Shown in pieces: positions 19,649 to 28,594 of a stretch of DNA of 64,000 bases (positions are counted from its first letter, which is position 1; each line of letters opens with the position of its first letter). The stretch comes from Stutzerimonas stutzeri TS44 (GTDB taxonomy: Bacteria; Pseudomonadota; Gammaproteobacteria; Pseudomonadales; Pseudomonadaceae), in assembly GCA_000263395.1 (NCBI GenBank), contig AJXE01000006.1, positions 87,188-151,187 on the forward strand, read 5' to 3'. Made by a program: the position numbers and the translations under genes. The notes below the pieces were generated by a model. It saw nothing but the letters and a program-made list of their open reading frames with translations, had not been told where the DNA came from and searched no databases.

Positions 19649-20029
19649 TCAGAGCAGGATCACACCCCAGACCAGGCCGACCAGGCACAGCGCCAGCAGT
19701 TGCGCGGCGCTGCCCATGTCCTTGGCCCGCCCGGAGAGCGGATGCAGATCGAGGGAGATGCGGTCGACGGTGGCCTCGATGGCCGAGTTGAGCAGCTCGA
19801 CGATCAGCCCGAGCACCACCACGCCGATCAGCAGCGCGCGCTCGACGCGGCTGACGTCGAGCAGCAGCGCCACGGGGATCAGCAGCAGGTTCAACCACAC
19901 CAACTGGCGGAACGCCGCTTCGCCGGCATACGCGGCCTTGAGGCCGGCCAGCGAATAGCCGGCCGCGTTACAGATGCGCGCCAGCCCGCCGCGCCCCTTC
20001 AGAGCCGCGGCGTCGGCCTCAGATGACAT
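19649..20029 (-). CDS. dgkA: Diacylglycerol kinase
   Basis: A 126-residue inner-membrane kinase with three helices that phosphorylates diacylglycerol to phosphatidic acid. The catalytic region has EAAFRQLVW and NSAIEATVDRISLDLHPLSGRAKDMGSAA, which contains the conserved Glu, Asn and Asp residues. ATG 20029 has GAGG upstream and lies inside the 3' end of the InaA-like gene (11-base overlap), so the two are co-translated. It can recycle the diacylglycerol released when head groups are moved from phospholipids to envelope polymers, which fits the LtaS-like gene nearby. Confidence 0.93.
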   Translation of the reverse strand: MSSEADAAALKGRGGLARICNAAGYSLAGLKAAYAGEAAFRQLVWLNLLLIPVALLLDVSRVERALLIGVVVLGLIVELLNSAIEATVDRISLDLHPLSGRAKDMGSAAQLLALCLVGLVWGVILL

Positions 20030-20738
20030 GCCGGTCGGCCTCGCCGGCCGCGTCGTGCGCGGCGAGCAGGCGCAGCCAGTCCTCGACAGGCATGTCCTGG
20101 CGGTGCCGATTGAGCTGGCGCATATCATGGTTGGCCGCGGCGCTGCGGCGCAGGCGGCGGCGGCTCTTCTCCAGATCGAGCAGGGCGACCTCGACCCAGG
20201 CCGCCTCGCCCGTGTCATGCACCTTGAGGAAGATGTGCTTGGGATAGCAGCAACCATGCTGCCAGCGCGCCTGGTGGATGCGGCTCAGCGCCACACCGAC
20301 GGCCGCCAGCATGCGCTGGTGGAGCAGCGAGCCGTGGCGTGCGGCGAGGCCGTCGCGATACCAGTCCTGCAGGCTGACGAAGCCGTCCAGCTCAGCCGTG
20401 ACCAGCAGCGCCTGCCACTGTCCGGCCTGCCGCCGGGTGCCGCAGTAGATCACCTGCGGCACGCGCACCCCGGCCCCGGCAAATGCCTGCAATGCGCGCA
20501 GTTCGCGCAGCGCGGTGGGCTGGCCGAACGGATGGGCGAGCGAGCGATACAGGTGGCCGACCTGGCGCTTGCAGAACAGCAGCGGCTGCCCGGCATCACG
20601 CAGGCGCACGCGCTGCACGCCGCTTTCGCCATCGCGGCGCTGGTTGGGCGCCTCGACCCATTCGCCCTGGGTATCCCACCAGCGCTGGAAGGTGCTGGTC
20701 AGACTTTCGCGGGCCGGCAATACGAGTGGTTGGCTCAT
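20019..20738 (-). CDS. inaA: InaA/WarB-type lipopolysaccharide kinase family protein
   Basis: A 239-residue protein of the Kdo/WaaP kinase-like family. It shows the protein-kinase-like core ALSRIHQARWQHGCCYPKHIFL, where His-x-x-x-x-x-Lys replaces the usual catalytic loop, and VALLDLEKSRR as the metal-binding Asp segment. In P. aeruginosa the orthologue next to ColRS and the WarA methyltransferase is called inaA or WarB and acts in LPS modification. It starts 3 bases after the methyltransferase stop and overlaps dgkA. The substrate is not directly shown by the sequence. Confidence 0.82.
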   Translation of the reverse strand: MSQPLVLPARESLTSTFQRWWDTQGEWVEAPNQRRDGESGVQRVRLRDAGQPLLFCKRQVGHLYRSLAHPFGQPTALRELRALQAFAGAGVRVPQVIYCGTRRQAGQWQALLVTAELDGFVSLQDWYRDGLAARHGSLLHQRMLAAVGVALSRIHQARWQHGCCYPKHIFLKVHDTGEAAWVEVALLDLEKSRRRLRRSAAANHDMRQLNRHRQDMPVEDWLRLLAAHDAAGEADRHVI

Positions 20739-20740
20739 GC

Positions 20741-21418
20741 TCACCCCCGCTTGCGCAGCACGTAGACCCGCCACATGGCGTAGCCGGGCAGGAAGTCGCG
20801 GTGCTCGAGGATGTCGAAGCCGGCCTCGGCGAACTCCGCCGCGATGGTCGAACGGGCGACGACGAAGCGGTTCTGGTTGTCCTTCGCCGGACGGCGGCGC
20901 TCCAGGCGCTTGCGCTTCCAGGCCTTGTAGTTGCCATCCACCCACAGCGAGACGATCAGCGTGTCGCGGGTGACGCGGTGGAACTCGCGCAGCATCGCCA
21001 GGCGGTGCTGCGGATCGGCGATGTGGTGCAGCAGGCGCATGCAGAAGATGCAGTCGACCGCGTTGTCACCCATGTCGATGGCGAACGCCGAGGTCTGGAA
21101 GGTCTCCACGCGCTCGACCACTTCGCGCGGCTGCGCGCCCTGGGCGGTGGCCAGCATGTCGGCGGAATTGTCCGCGGCGAAGATCATCCGGCTCGGATGC
21201 TCGGCCAGCAGCGGCCAGAAGCGCCCGGCGCCACACGGCAGGTCGAGCACCAGATCGGGATCGCCGGCGACCTTCAGCGCGCGCCGCGCCAGCTGCTCGT
21301 CACGCCAGTGCGACAGGCGCCGCGCCAGGCCATCCTGGTGCTTGTGCAGGTACTGATGGGCGTGCTCGCGGTCGTACTTGCGCGAGAACTCCAGTTCGAC
21401 AGGGCTCGATCGGGTCAT
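20741..21418 (-). CDS. warA: WarA-like SAM-dependent methyltransferase
   Basis: A 225-residue class I methyltransferase. The SAM motif is VLDLPCGAGRFWPLL, motif II is FAADNSADML, and CIFCMRLLHHI follows as motif IV-like. The gene is first in a three-gene unit (methyltransferase, InaA-like kinase, DgkA) directly after colRS, as in P. aeruginosa, where WarA is linked to LPS O-antigen modification. A full match to the ColR-binding consensus lies 70 bases upstream. The name is given by synteny and family. Confidence 0.8.
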   Translation of the reverse strand: MTRSSPVELEFSRKYDREHAHQYLHKHQDGLARRLSHWRDEQLARRALKVAGDPDLVLDLPCGAGRFWPLLAEHPSRMIFAADNSADMLATAQGAQPREVVERVETFQTSAFAIDMGDNAVDCIFCMRLLHHIADPQHRLAMLREFHRVTRDTLIVSLWVDGNYKAWKRKRLERRRPAKDNQNRFVVARSTIAAEFAEAGFDILEHRDFLPGYAMWRVYVLRKRG

Positions 21419-21487
21419 GGCGGACGTTCCGATGGGGAAGGTGACGCCACACTAGCGAGGCCAGGATCAAGGCTCCGTCAAAGGGAT

Positions 21488-21503
21488 GTGAAAAAAACGT
21501 CAA
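21488..21503 (-). promoter_or_regulatory. Predicted ColR-binding site upstream of warA
   Basis: The minus strand reads TTGACGTTTTTTTCAC, which fits all 16 positions of the ColR consensus as I recall it for P. putida, YYNASNNYTTTTTCAC. It overlaps the last codons of colS and lies 70 bases before the warA start. Confidence 0.72.
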
Positions 21504-22774
21504 ATGACGCGATTCGCCAAGCGCACCCGGAAGCAGCTGCCCTGCGGCTCGCGCGACGTCATGCCGACGTCCCAGCCCTGATGCGCGCAGATCCGCTTGA
21601 CCAGCGACAGCCCCAGGCCCAGCCCCTCGCCACGCCCCTCGGCGCCGCGCACGAACGGCTGGAACATGCGCTCCTGCTCCTCCAGCGGAATGCCCACGCC
21701 GCTGTCCTCGACGCGAAAACCGCCGTCGGCGAGCACCAGCGTCACGCTGCCGCTGTCGGTGTAGTGCAGCGCGTTGCGCAGCAGGTTGGACATCACCGTG
21801 CCGAGCAGCGTGCGGTTGTAGACGCCGTGGTCCTCGCCCTCGATCCTGAGCGCGAAGTCCAGGCCCTTCTCCGCCAGCAGCGGCGCCCAGCGTTCGCCCT
21901 GCTCGGTGGCGACGCCGGCCAGCGTAGCGTCGCCGCCGAACGAGGCCTGCTCCGGCCGCGCGCGCGCCAGCAGCAGGAAGGTTTCCACCAGTTCGTGCAT
22001 CTCCTGCGCGGCACGCTGGATGCGCGCCGCCTGTCGCTGCGCGCGTGGCGGCAGCGCGGCCTGCTCGAGCAGTTCGCAGGCACCGAGCACCACCATCAGC
22101 GGCGTGCGCAACTCGTGGCTGACATCGGCGGTGAACAGCCGCTCGCGCTCCAGGGTCTGGCGCAACTGGCCGAAGGTACTGTCGAAGGCGGCGGCCAGGT
22201 GGCCCACCTCGTCGTCCGGGTACTGCAACGCCAGCGGCGGCGCCAGCGGATGCAGCTGGTCGCGATGGCGCACCTGCTTGGCCAGCCGGCTGACCGGCGC
22301 CATGACCTTGTCCGCCATCAGCCGCCCCAGTCCCCAGGCGCCCAGCACACTGAGCACGAAGCCGGCGAGCACCACGTTGAACAGCGCGTTCTCGCGGGCC
22401 TCGAACTCGTTCTGGTCCTCCATCAGCACGTAGCGCTCGCCCGCCCGGTCGCGGACGAACACGTAGAAGGCCTCGTCGTTGCGCACAAGCTCGGTGAACC
22501 CCGGCGCGAGCGCGGCGAGTTCTTCCGGCAGGCCGTACTGCGGCAAGCCGGAGGCGAAGAAGCGCGTGCTGGCATCCAGGCGCGGCGCCTGGCCGTGGGC
22601 CAGGTCGACGTCGAGCACGGTGTCCATCTCGCGGCTCATTTCCTCGGTGACCAGCTGCGCCTCGATGAAGTACACCACCGCCACGATGCCGATGGAAAAC
22701 ACGCCACTGACCAGCAGCGTCATCAGCGTGAAGGCGATGACGATGCGCCGGGCGAAGGGCTGTTTAGCGAGCAT
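21500..22774 (-). CDS. colS: Sensor histidine kinase ColS
   Basis: A 424-residue membrane kinase. It has two transmembrane helices (about 10-35 and 145-165) bounding a periplasmic sensor rich in Glu and Asp, then HAMP, the H-box FTADVSHELRTPL, an N-box NLLRNALHY, and G-boxes VEDSGVGIP and GEGLGLGLSLVK. ColS detects excess zinc, manganese or iron in pseudomonads. ATG 22774 overlaps the end of colR by 11 bases. The assignment rests on synteny with warA-inaA-dgkA and similarity of the regulator. Confidence 0.85.
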   Translation of the reverse strand: MLAKQPFARRIVIAFTLMTLLVSGVFSIGIVAVVYFIEAQLVTEEMSREMDTVLDVDLAHGQAPRLDASTRFFASGLPQYGLPEELAALAPGFTELVRNDEAFYVFVRDRAGERYVLMEDQNEFEARENALFNVVLAGFVLSVLGAWGLGRLMADKVMAPVSRLAKQVRHRDQLHPLAPPLALQYPDDEVGHLAAAFDSTFGQLRQTLERERLFTADVSHELRTPLMVVLGACELLEQAALPPRAQRQAARIQRAAQEMHELVETFLLLARARPEQASFGGDATLAGVATEQGERWAPLLAEKGLDFALRIEGEDHGVYNRTLLGTVMSNLLRNALHYTDSGSVTLVLADGGFRVEDSGVGIPLEEQERMFQPFVRGAEGRGEGLGLGLSLVKRICAHQGWDVGMTSREPQGSCFRVRLANRVI

Positions 22775-23447
22775 CGCCGTCCTCCGCCAGGCGGAAGCCG
22801 ACGCCATGCACGGTGTGCAGCAGTGGCTGGTCGAAGGGCTTGTCGAGCGTCTGGCGCAGCTGGTGGATGTGGCTGCGCAGGGCATCGCTGTCGGGAACGT
22901 CGTCGCCCCACAGCGCCTCTTCCAGTTGCTCGCGGCGCACCACCGCCGGGCTCTTCTGCATCAGCAGCGCCAGCAGCTTGTGGCCGATGGGGTTGAGTCG
23001 CAGCGGCTGGCCGGCACGGCTGGCCTGCAGCGTGTCGAGGTCGTAATGCAGGTCGCCGACCTGCAGCTGGCGTTTGCGCGCGCCCTGGCTGCGGCGCAGG
23101 ATCGCCTCGATGCGCGCCACCAGCTCGGACAGCGCGAACGGCTTGACCAGGTAGTCGTCGGCGCCCACGCCCAGCCCTTGCAGGCGGTCGGCCAGGGCGT
23201 CACGCGCGGTGAGCATGATGATCGGCGTATCGCGGCCGGCATCCTCGCGCAGGCGCTTGCACACCTGGTAGCCGTCGATGCCCGGCAGCATCACGTCCAG
23301 CACGATCAGGTCGTAGTGTCCGGTGGCGGCCAGGTGCAGGCCACCGAGGCCGTCCTGCGCACAGTCGACCACGTAGCCCTTGAGTTCCAGGTAATCCAGC
23401 ACGTTGGCCAGGATGTCGCGGTTGTCTTCGATGACCAGGATGCGCAT
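22764..23447 (-). CDS. colR: Response regulator ColR (OmpR family)
   Basis: A 227-residue regulator with a receiver domain (phospho-acceptor Asp in LIVLDVMLPG near residue 51, VKPF switch lysine) and a C-terminal winged helix (SDALRSHIHQLRQTLDKPF and HTVHGVGFRL). With ColS it controls envelope-modifying genes and metal and polymyxin tolerance in Pseudomonas. It is divergent from the LtaS-like gene, with a partial ColR box between them and a full one upstream of warA. Confidence 0.88.
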   Translation of the reverse strand: MRILVIEDNRDILANVLDYLELKGYVVDCAQDGLGGLHLAATGHYDLIVLDVMLPGIDGYQVCKRLREDAGRDTPIIMLTARDALADRLQGLGVGADDYLVKPFALSELVARIEAILRRSQGARKRQLQVGDLHYDLDTLQASRAGQPLRLNPIGHKLLALLMQKSPAVVRREQLEEALWGDDVPDSDALRSHIHQLRQTLDKPFDQPLLHTVHGVGFRLAEDGDAR

Positions 23448-23461
23448 GTCGCCTCACGCGG

Positions 23462-23477
23462 ATGACGAAATTTTCAC
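23462..23477 (+). promoter_or_regulatory. Partial ColR-like box between colR and the LtaS-like gene
   Basis: ATGACGAAATTTTCAC matches 13 of 16 positions of the ColR consensus. A second T-rich segment, TTCTTTAC, follows three bases later. It lies 74 bases before the LtaS-like start. Weaker than the warA site. Confidence 0.35.
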
Positions 23478-23550
23478 GGCTTCTTTACGAAGGCCTCACG
23501 AGGGCACACGCAGACTCCGGCGCGTTCAACCTCGCCCGTGGAATCATACG

Positions 23551-25536
23551 ATGCCTCTTCTGCGCCATGCTCAGCTTCGTTACCTGTCCCTGCTGCTCGG
23601 CCTCTGGCTGGGCGTGTTCCTGCTCACCCGCAGCGTGCTGCTCGCCGCCCACTGGACGGACGCGGCCGGCGGGGCGGGCGATCTGCTGCGGATCTATGCC
23701 GTGGGCCTGGTCTATGACCTGGCCTATCTGGCCTTCGCCGCGCTACCGCTGGCGCTCTACCTGCTGGCCTGCCCACCGCGCATCTGGCACAGCCGCTGGC
23801 ATCGGCTCGCGCTGCAACTGCTGCTGGGCCTGAGCCTGTACGCGATGCTGTTCACCGCGCTCGCCGAATGGCTGTTCTGGGACGAGTTCGGCGTGCGCTT
23901 CAACTTCATCGCCGTGGATTATCTGGTGTATTCCGACGAGGTGCTCGCCAACATCCGCGAGTCCTACCCGGTCTTTGTCCTGCTGACGCTGCTGGCCCTG
24001 CTCACGTTGCTCGCCATGACCGCGCGGCAGCCGCTGCTGCGCCGCGCGCTGGCTGCGCCGAGCCTGGGCCGACGCGGGCGTGCAACGGCCCTGGCCAGCC
24101 TGCTGGCGGCGGCGCTCGGCGCCGGACTGCTGGTCGGTCAGGACTTCCCGCGCGGCAGCGGCGGCAACGCCTACCAGCGCGAGCTGGCGAGCAACGGCCC
24201 GTTCCAGTTCTTCGCCGCGTTCCGCAACAACGAGCTGGACTACCCGCAGTTCTACGCCACCCTGCCCGAGCAGGCGGTCGGCAACGACCTGCGCGCCGAA
24301 GTCGCCGAGCCGAATGCGCGGTTCATCGGCAGTGATCCACTGGACATCCGCCGGGTGATCGACAACCCCGGCGCAGCGCGGCCACTGAATATCGTGCTGG
24401 TCACGGTGGAGAGCCTCAGCGCCAAATACCTCGGCAGCTTCGGCGACAGCCGCGGGCTGACCCCCAACCTCGACGCGCTGCGCCGGCAGAGCCTGTTCTT
24501 CACCGATTTCTACGCCACCGGCACGCGCACCGACCGAGGCCTGGAGGCCATCACCCTGTCGATGCCACCGACGCCGGGGCGTTCGATCGTCAAGCGCATC
24601 GGCCGCGAGAGCGGCTTCGCCAGCCTCGGCCAGCAGCTCGCCAGCAAGGGCTACGACAGCGTGTTCCTCTACGGCGGGCGCGGCTATTTCGACAACATGA
24701 GCGCGTTCTTCAGCGGCAACGGCTACCGCGTGGTCGACCAGAGCAGCGCGGACGAGGCGGACATCCACTTCAAGAATGCCTGGGGCATGGCCGACGAAGA
24801 CCTCTACCGACTGGCGCTGCGCGAGGCCGACGCCGATCACGCCGCCGGCAAGCCGTTTCTGCTGCAGCTGATGACCACCTCCAACCACCGCCCCTACAGC
24901 TACCCGGACGGACGCATCGACATCCCTTCGGGCGAAGGCCGCGAAGGCGCGGTGAAGTACACCGACCACGCGATCGGCGAATTCCTCGCCCAGGCGCGCG
25001 GCAAGCCATGGTTCGCCAACACGCTGTTCGTCTTCGTCGCCGACCACACCGCCGGCAGCGCCGGCTCGCAGGACCTGCCGCTGGCCAACTACCACATCCC
25101 GCTGTTCATCTACGCCCCGGGGCTGATCGAGCCGCGCGAATTCACCGGCGTGGCCAGCCAGATCGATCTGGCGCCGACCCTGCTCGGCCTGTTGAACATG
25201 GACTACGTCTCGACCTTCTTCGGCCGCAACCTGTTGCGCGAGGACGCCGCGCCGGGCCGCGCGCTGATCGGCAACTACCAGCATCTGGGGCTGTTCGACG
25301 GCCAGGACCTGGCGATCCTCAGCCCGCGCCAGGGCGTGCGCCGCCACGACGATGCGCGCGGCGCGAGCCGTGAATCCAGCGCCGCGGCGGACGACCCGCT
25401 GGTTCGCCGCGACATCGCCTACTACCAGGGCGCCAGCTACGACTACCAGCACGCGCTGCTCAGCTGGCAGCCCACGCAGCCGGCGGCAGCCGGCCGTTCA
25501 ACTTCCACCTCGGCTTCGGCCTGCCCGCGCTGCTGA
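23551..25536 (+). CDS. LTA synthase/sulfatase-family membrane transferase
   Basis: A 661-residue protein with five N-terminal transmembrane helices and a large periplasmic alkaline-phosphatase-fold domain. Metal and nucleophile motifs are TVESLSAKYLG, the TGTRTDRG segment with candidate nucleophile Thr around residue 323, TSNHRPYSYP and VADHT. This is the LtaS/OpgB/EptA architecture: it moves a phosphoglycerol or phosphoethanolamine group from a phospholipid and releases diacylglycerol. The acceptor is unknown. The last 15 or so residues (Ser/Thr/Ala-rich, ending CPRC) look non-native, and the stop overlaps the PAP2 start as TGATG. Confidence 0.8.
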   Translation: MPLLRHAQLRYLSLLLGLWLGVFLLTRSVLLAAHWTDAAGGAGDLLRIYAVGLVYDLAYLAFAALPLALYLLACPPRIWHSRWHRLALQLLLGLSLYAMLFTALAEWLFWDEFGVRFNFIAVDYLVYSDEVLANIRESYPVFVLLTLLALLTLLAMTARQPLLRRALAAPSLGRRGRATALASLLAAALGAGLLVGQDFPRGSGGNAYQRELASNGPFQFFAAFRNNELDYPQFYATLPEQAVGNDLRAEVAEPNARFIGSDPLDIRRVIDNPGAARPLNIVLVTVESLSAKYLGSFGDSRGLTPNLDALRRQSLFFTDFYATGTRTDRGLEAITLSMPPTPGRSIVKRIGRESGFASLGQQLASKGYDSVFLYGGRGYFDNMSAFFSGNGYRVVDQSSADEADIHFKNAWGMADEDLYRLALREADADHAAGKPFLLQLMTTSNHRPYSYPDGRIDIPSGEGREGAVKYTDHAIGEFLAQARGKPWFANTLFVFVADHTAGSAGSQDLPLANYHIPLFIYAPGLIEPREFTGVASQIDLAPTLLGLLNMDYVSTFFGRNLLREDAAPGRALIGNYQHLGLFDGQDLAILSPRQGVRRHDDARGASRESSAAADDPLVRRDIAYYQGASYDYQHALLSWQPTQPAAAGRSTSTSASACPRC

Positions 25537-26198
25537 TGGCGGCCTTGCTGATCGGCGAGCCGAGCCAGCTGGACTTCGCCCTGTCGCGGCTGTTCTACGA
25601 GCCCGGCGCGGGCTTCGTCGGCCGCCACAGCTGGCTGCTCGAAGACTTCCTGCATGATCGCGTCAAGCAACTGGTGATCGTCATCGGCGTGCTGGCCATC
25701 GCCGGCTTCCTGCTCAGCCTGCTGCCCACACGCCTGGCGCGCTGGCGCCGGCCGCTGGGCTACCTGGTGCTGGCGCTGGGGCTGTCGACCAGCATCGTCT
25801 CGCCGCTGAAGACGCTCACCGGCGTGCATTGCCCGTGGAGCCTGAGCGAGTTTGGCGGCACGGAGACGTTCACGCCGCTGCTCGCCGAACGCGCGCCGAC
25901 ACTCAAGCCCGGGCGCTGCTGGCCCGGCGGCCATGCGTCGGCCGGTTTCTCGCTGCTGGCGCTGTACTTCGTCCTGCGCGACCGCCATCCACGCCTGGCG
26001 CGCGCCGCGCTGGGCGTGGCGCTGGCCCTGGGCACGCTGATGTCAGCGGGCCGGGTGATGCAGGGTGCGCACTTCGCCTCGCACAACCTGTGGACGCTGC
26101 TGCTGGACTGGACGATCTGCCTGGCCGGCTACCGGCTGCTGCTCTACCGCCGCGCGCCGGTACCGGCGCCCCTCGCCGTCGGTGCGCCCGCAGCCTAG
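25536..26198 (+). CDS. PAP2-family membrane phosphatase
   Basis: A 220-residue inner-membrane phosphatase of the lipid phosphate phosphatase family. The catalytic motifs are KTLTGVHCPW (motif 1-like), PGGHAS (motif 2) and SAGRVMQGAHFASH (motif 3), spread over about six helices. The only start with support is ATG 25536, coupled to the preceding stop as TGATG but with no ribosome binding site. The frame is open and protein-like further upstream (RPFNFHLGFGLPALL) without any ATG, GTG or TTG, so a native start may have been lost. Substrate: probably an undecaprenyl or phosphatidyl phosphate. Confidence 0.78.
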   Translation: MAALLIGEPSQLDFALSRLFYEPGAGFVGRHSWLLEDFLHDRVKQLVIVIGVLAIAGFLLSLLPTRLARWRRPLGYLVLALGLSTSIVSPLKTLTGVHCPWSLSEFGGTETFTPLLAERAPTLKPGRCWPGGHASAGFSLLALYFVLRDRHPRLARAALGVALALGTLMSAGRVMQGAHFASHNLWTLLLDWTICLAGYRLLLYRRAPVPAPLAVGAPAA

Positions 26199-27085
26199 TG
26201 GCGCAGCCACGGCGGTGGCGGCGGCTCGTCGCGCGGCGCGTCGTCGGCATTGCGCAACGCTTCGCGGTGCGCCTGCTCGGCCAGGGCGGCCTTGATCTCG
26301 CGCATCACCGCATCCAGATCGGCGGCATCTTCCGGCTCGGCGAACTCACCGGACAGCTCGCTCTCGGGCGTCAGCTTGCCCTGCTCGTAGAGCGCCCACA
26401 TCTCCTTGGCATAGCGGGTGAATTTCAGTTCCGGCGCGAAACGCCCGAAGTAGGCCGCCATGTTACCGACATCGCGCTCGAGCATCTCGAAGGCGTGGTT
26501 GTTGCCGGCGGCGTCCACCGCCTGCGGCAGGTCGATGATCACCGGGCCGTGCTCGTCGAGCAGCACGTTGAATTCCGACAGGTCGCCATGCACCAGTCCG
26601 GCGCAGAGCATCTTGACCACCTCGTGGATCATGAAGGCGTGGAACTCGCGGGCATCGTCCGGATGCAGCTCGACGTCGTTGAGGCGCGGCGCCGCATCGC
26701 CATCCTCGCCGGCGATCATCTCCATCAGCAGCACGCCGTCGAGAAAGTCATACGGCTTGGGCACCCGCACGCCGGCGTCGGCCAGACGGAACAGCGCCGC
26801 CACCTCGGCGTTCTGCCAGTTCTCTTCGCGCTCCTTGCGGCCGTGTTTGGAACCCTTGGCCATCGCCCGCGCATCGCGGCTGCTGCGCACCTTGCGGCCT
26901 TCCTGATACTTCACGGCCTGGCGGAAACTGCGTTTGTTGGCTTCCTTGTAGACCTTGGCGCAACGCAGCTCGTCGCCACAGCGCACCACATATACCGCTG
27001 CTTCCTTGCCACTCATCAGCGGCCGCAGCACCTCGTCGATCAGGCCATCCTCGATCAGCGGTTCGAGTCGTTTAGGCGTTTTCAT
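26195..27085 (-). CDS. RIO1-family atypical serine kinase
   Basis: A 296-residue cytoplasmic protein with the RIO fold: LMSGKEAAVYVV as the nucleotide-binding strand, AKVYK with the ATP lysine, the catalytic loop VHGDLSEFNVLL and the metal-binding IIDLPQAV. The Pro-rich end (PPPPPW) is likely disordered. Bacterial RIO kinases have no firmly known targets. Its 3' end overlaps the PAP2 gene by four bases; it is divergent from ada. Confidence 0.88.
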   Translation of the reverse strand: MKTPKRLEPLIEDGLIDEVLRPLMSGKEAAVYVVRCGDELRCAKVYKEANKRSFRQAVKYQEGRKVRSSRDARAMAKGSKHGRKEREENWQNAEVAALFRLADAGVRVPKPYDFLDGVLLMEMIAGEDGDAAPRLNDVELHPDDAREFHAFMIHEVVKMLCAGLVHGDLSEFNVLLDEHGPVIIDLPQAVDAAGNNHAFEMLERDVGNMAAYFGRFAPELKFTRYAKEMWALYEQGKLTPESELSGEFAEPEDAADLDAVMREIKAALAEQAHREALRNADDAPRDEPPPPPWLRH

Positions 27086-27242
27086 CAGCGACTTGCAGGT
27101 CCTTCTCGGTGAATGCGGGGCTGCAGGTTACGGTAATCCCCGGCGGGCTTCCATGCTCGCCCGGCAGTTTGAAAGCGCGCTGCGGATTGGCGCTCGCACA
27201 GCGAAGGCGGACAATCACTCCAACTCTCATCGGAGCACCGCC

Positions 27243-28283
27243 ATGCTCGACCATGACCGCTGCTGGGAAGCACTCTGCGCGCGCGACGCCAGCTGTGACG
27301 GCGAGTTCGTCTTCGCCGTACGCTCGACCGGCATCTACTGCCGCCCCAGCTGTCCGGCGCGGCGGCCGCGACGCGATCGCGTGCAGTTCTTCGACAACGC
27401 CGGGCAGGCCGAAACCGCCGGCTTCCGCCCCTGCCGGCGCTGCTGGCCGCAGGCGCAAAGCCCGGCCGAGCAGCTCGATACGCTGGTCGCCGCCGCCTGC
27501 CGGCTGCTGGACGAGGCGCCCGAGGCGCTGACGCTCGCCCAACTGGCGGCGCGCATCGGCCTGTCGCCCTCGCACCTGGCACGTGCGTTCAAGGCACGCA
27601 CCGGTCTCACGCCACGCGCCTGGGTCGCCGCGCGCCGGCGCGAGCGCCTGCAGGCACAGCTGCCCGCCGCCGATAACGTGCTCGATGCGGCGCTGGCCGC
27701 CGGCTACCCGAGCGCCCGCGCGGTGTATGCCGAAGCGCAGGCGCTGAGCCCGGCGCAGCGCCTGCGCAAAGGTGCCGGGGAAACCCTGCGCTATGCCGTC
27801 GCCCCCTGCCCGCTGGGGCTGCTGCTGCTCGCCGCGAGCGAGCGCGGCGTCTGCGCGTTGCTGTTCGGCGACGACGAGCCGGCGCTGGAACAGGAGCTAC
27901 GCGAACGCTTCGCCGCCGCCCGGCTGCAGCGCGATCAGGCCGGTCTCGGTGACTGGCTGCAGGCCGTTGTCGGCCAACTCGAAGAACCGGCGCGCGCGGC
28001 CAGGTTGCCGCTGGATCTGCGCGGCAGTGCCTTCCAGCAGCGGGTCTGGCAGGCGTTGCAGGCCATTCCGCCGGGGCAGACGCGGCGTTACGGCGAACTC
28101 GCCAGCACCCTCGACAGCCACGCCCGCGCCGTCGCCCGCGCCTGCGCGAGCAACCCGGTCGGCCTGCTGGTGCCCTGCCATCGCGTAGTCGGCGCACAGC
28201 AGGCGCTGACCGGCTACCGCTGGGGGCTGGCACGCAAGGCCGCGCTGCTCGCCGGCGAAGCACGGGACAAGCCGGGAGATTGA
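27243..28283 (+). CDS. ada: Bifunctional DNA repair/transcription activator Ada
   Basis: A 346-residue protein that repairs methylphosphotriesters and O6-methylguanine and activates the adaptive response. The N-terminal zinc domain has acceptor Cys33 in TGIYCRPSC and later FRPCRRC. An AraC-type helix-turn-helix follows (LTLAQLAARIGLSPSHLARAFK), and the C-terminal methyltransferase has its acceptor Cys312 in PCHRVVG. All key residues are kept, so both activities are expected. GGAG lies before ATG 27243; an upstream in-frame extension is discarded. Confidence 0.93.
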   Translation: MLDHDRCWEALCARDASCDGEFVFAVRSTGIYCRPSCPARRPRRDRVQFFDNAGQAETAGFRPCRRCWPQAQSPAEQLDTLVAAACRLLDEAPEALTLAQLAARIGLSPSHLARAFKARTGLTPRAWVAARRRERLQAQLPAADNVLDAALAAGYPSARAVYAEAQALSPAQRLRKGAGETLRYAVAPCPLGLLLLAASERGVCALLFGDDEPALEQELRERFAAARLQRDQAGLGDWLQAVVGQLEEPARAARLPLDLRGSAFQQRVWQALQAIPPGQTRRYGELASTLDSHARAVARACASNPVGLLVPCHRVVGAQQALTGYRWGLARKAALLAGEARDKPGD

Positions 28284-28343
28284 CGGCGTTTTCGCGGTCC
28301 GATGTTGTGTCGACGCTTCTCGCCGCCGCACCGGACCCGCGCC

Positions 28344-28586
28344 ATGACCGACCTGAAACGCTACCGCATCCATTACCGCATCAATGGCGCGCCCGCCTCG
28401 CTGCTGCTGAGCGCCTTCGAGGAACCGAGCCTGGAGCAGGCCGAGCTGGAAATCCTCCTCACGCACGTACGTAACCCGCAGACGGCGGTCGACGCGCCGT
28501 GGGAATCGCCGCTGCGCGCCAGCGAGCACAGCCGCATGGCCGAGCTGGGCGTCAGCGATATCCAGATCGAAGAAGAGTGCCGCTGA
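28344..28586 (+). CDS. Conserved small hypothetical protein
   Basis: An 80-residue acidic cytoplasmic protein (MTDLKRYRIHYRINGAP start, LGVSDIQIEEECR end). No catalytic motif or membrane segment is seen. Codon use is like its neighbours and the frame ends 8 bases before the tatD-like gene, suggesting co-expression. I do not recognise a function. Confidence 0.7.
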   Translation: MTDLKRYRIHYRINGAPASLLLSAFEEPSLEQAELEILLTHVRNPQTAVDAPWESPLRASEHSRMAELGVSDIQIEEECR

Positions 28587-28594
28587 GCGTTAGC

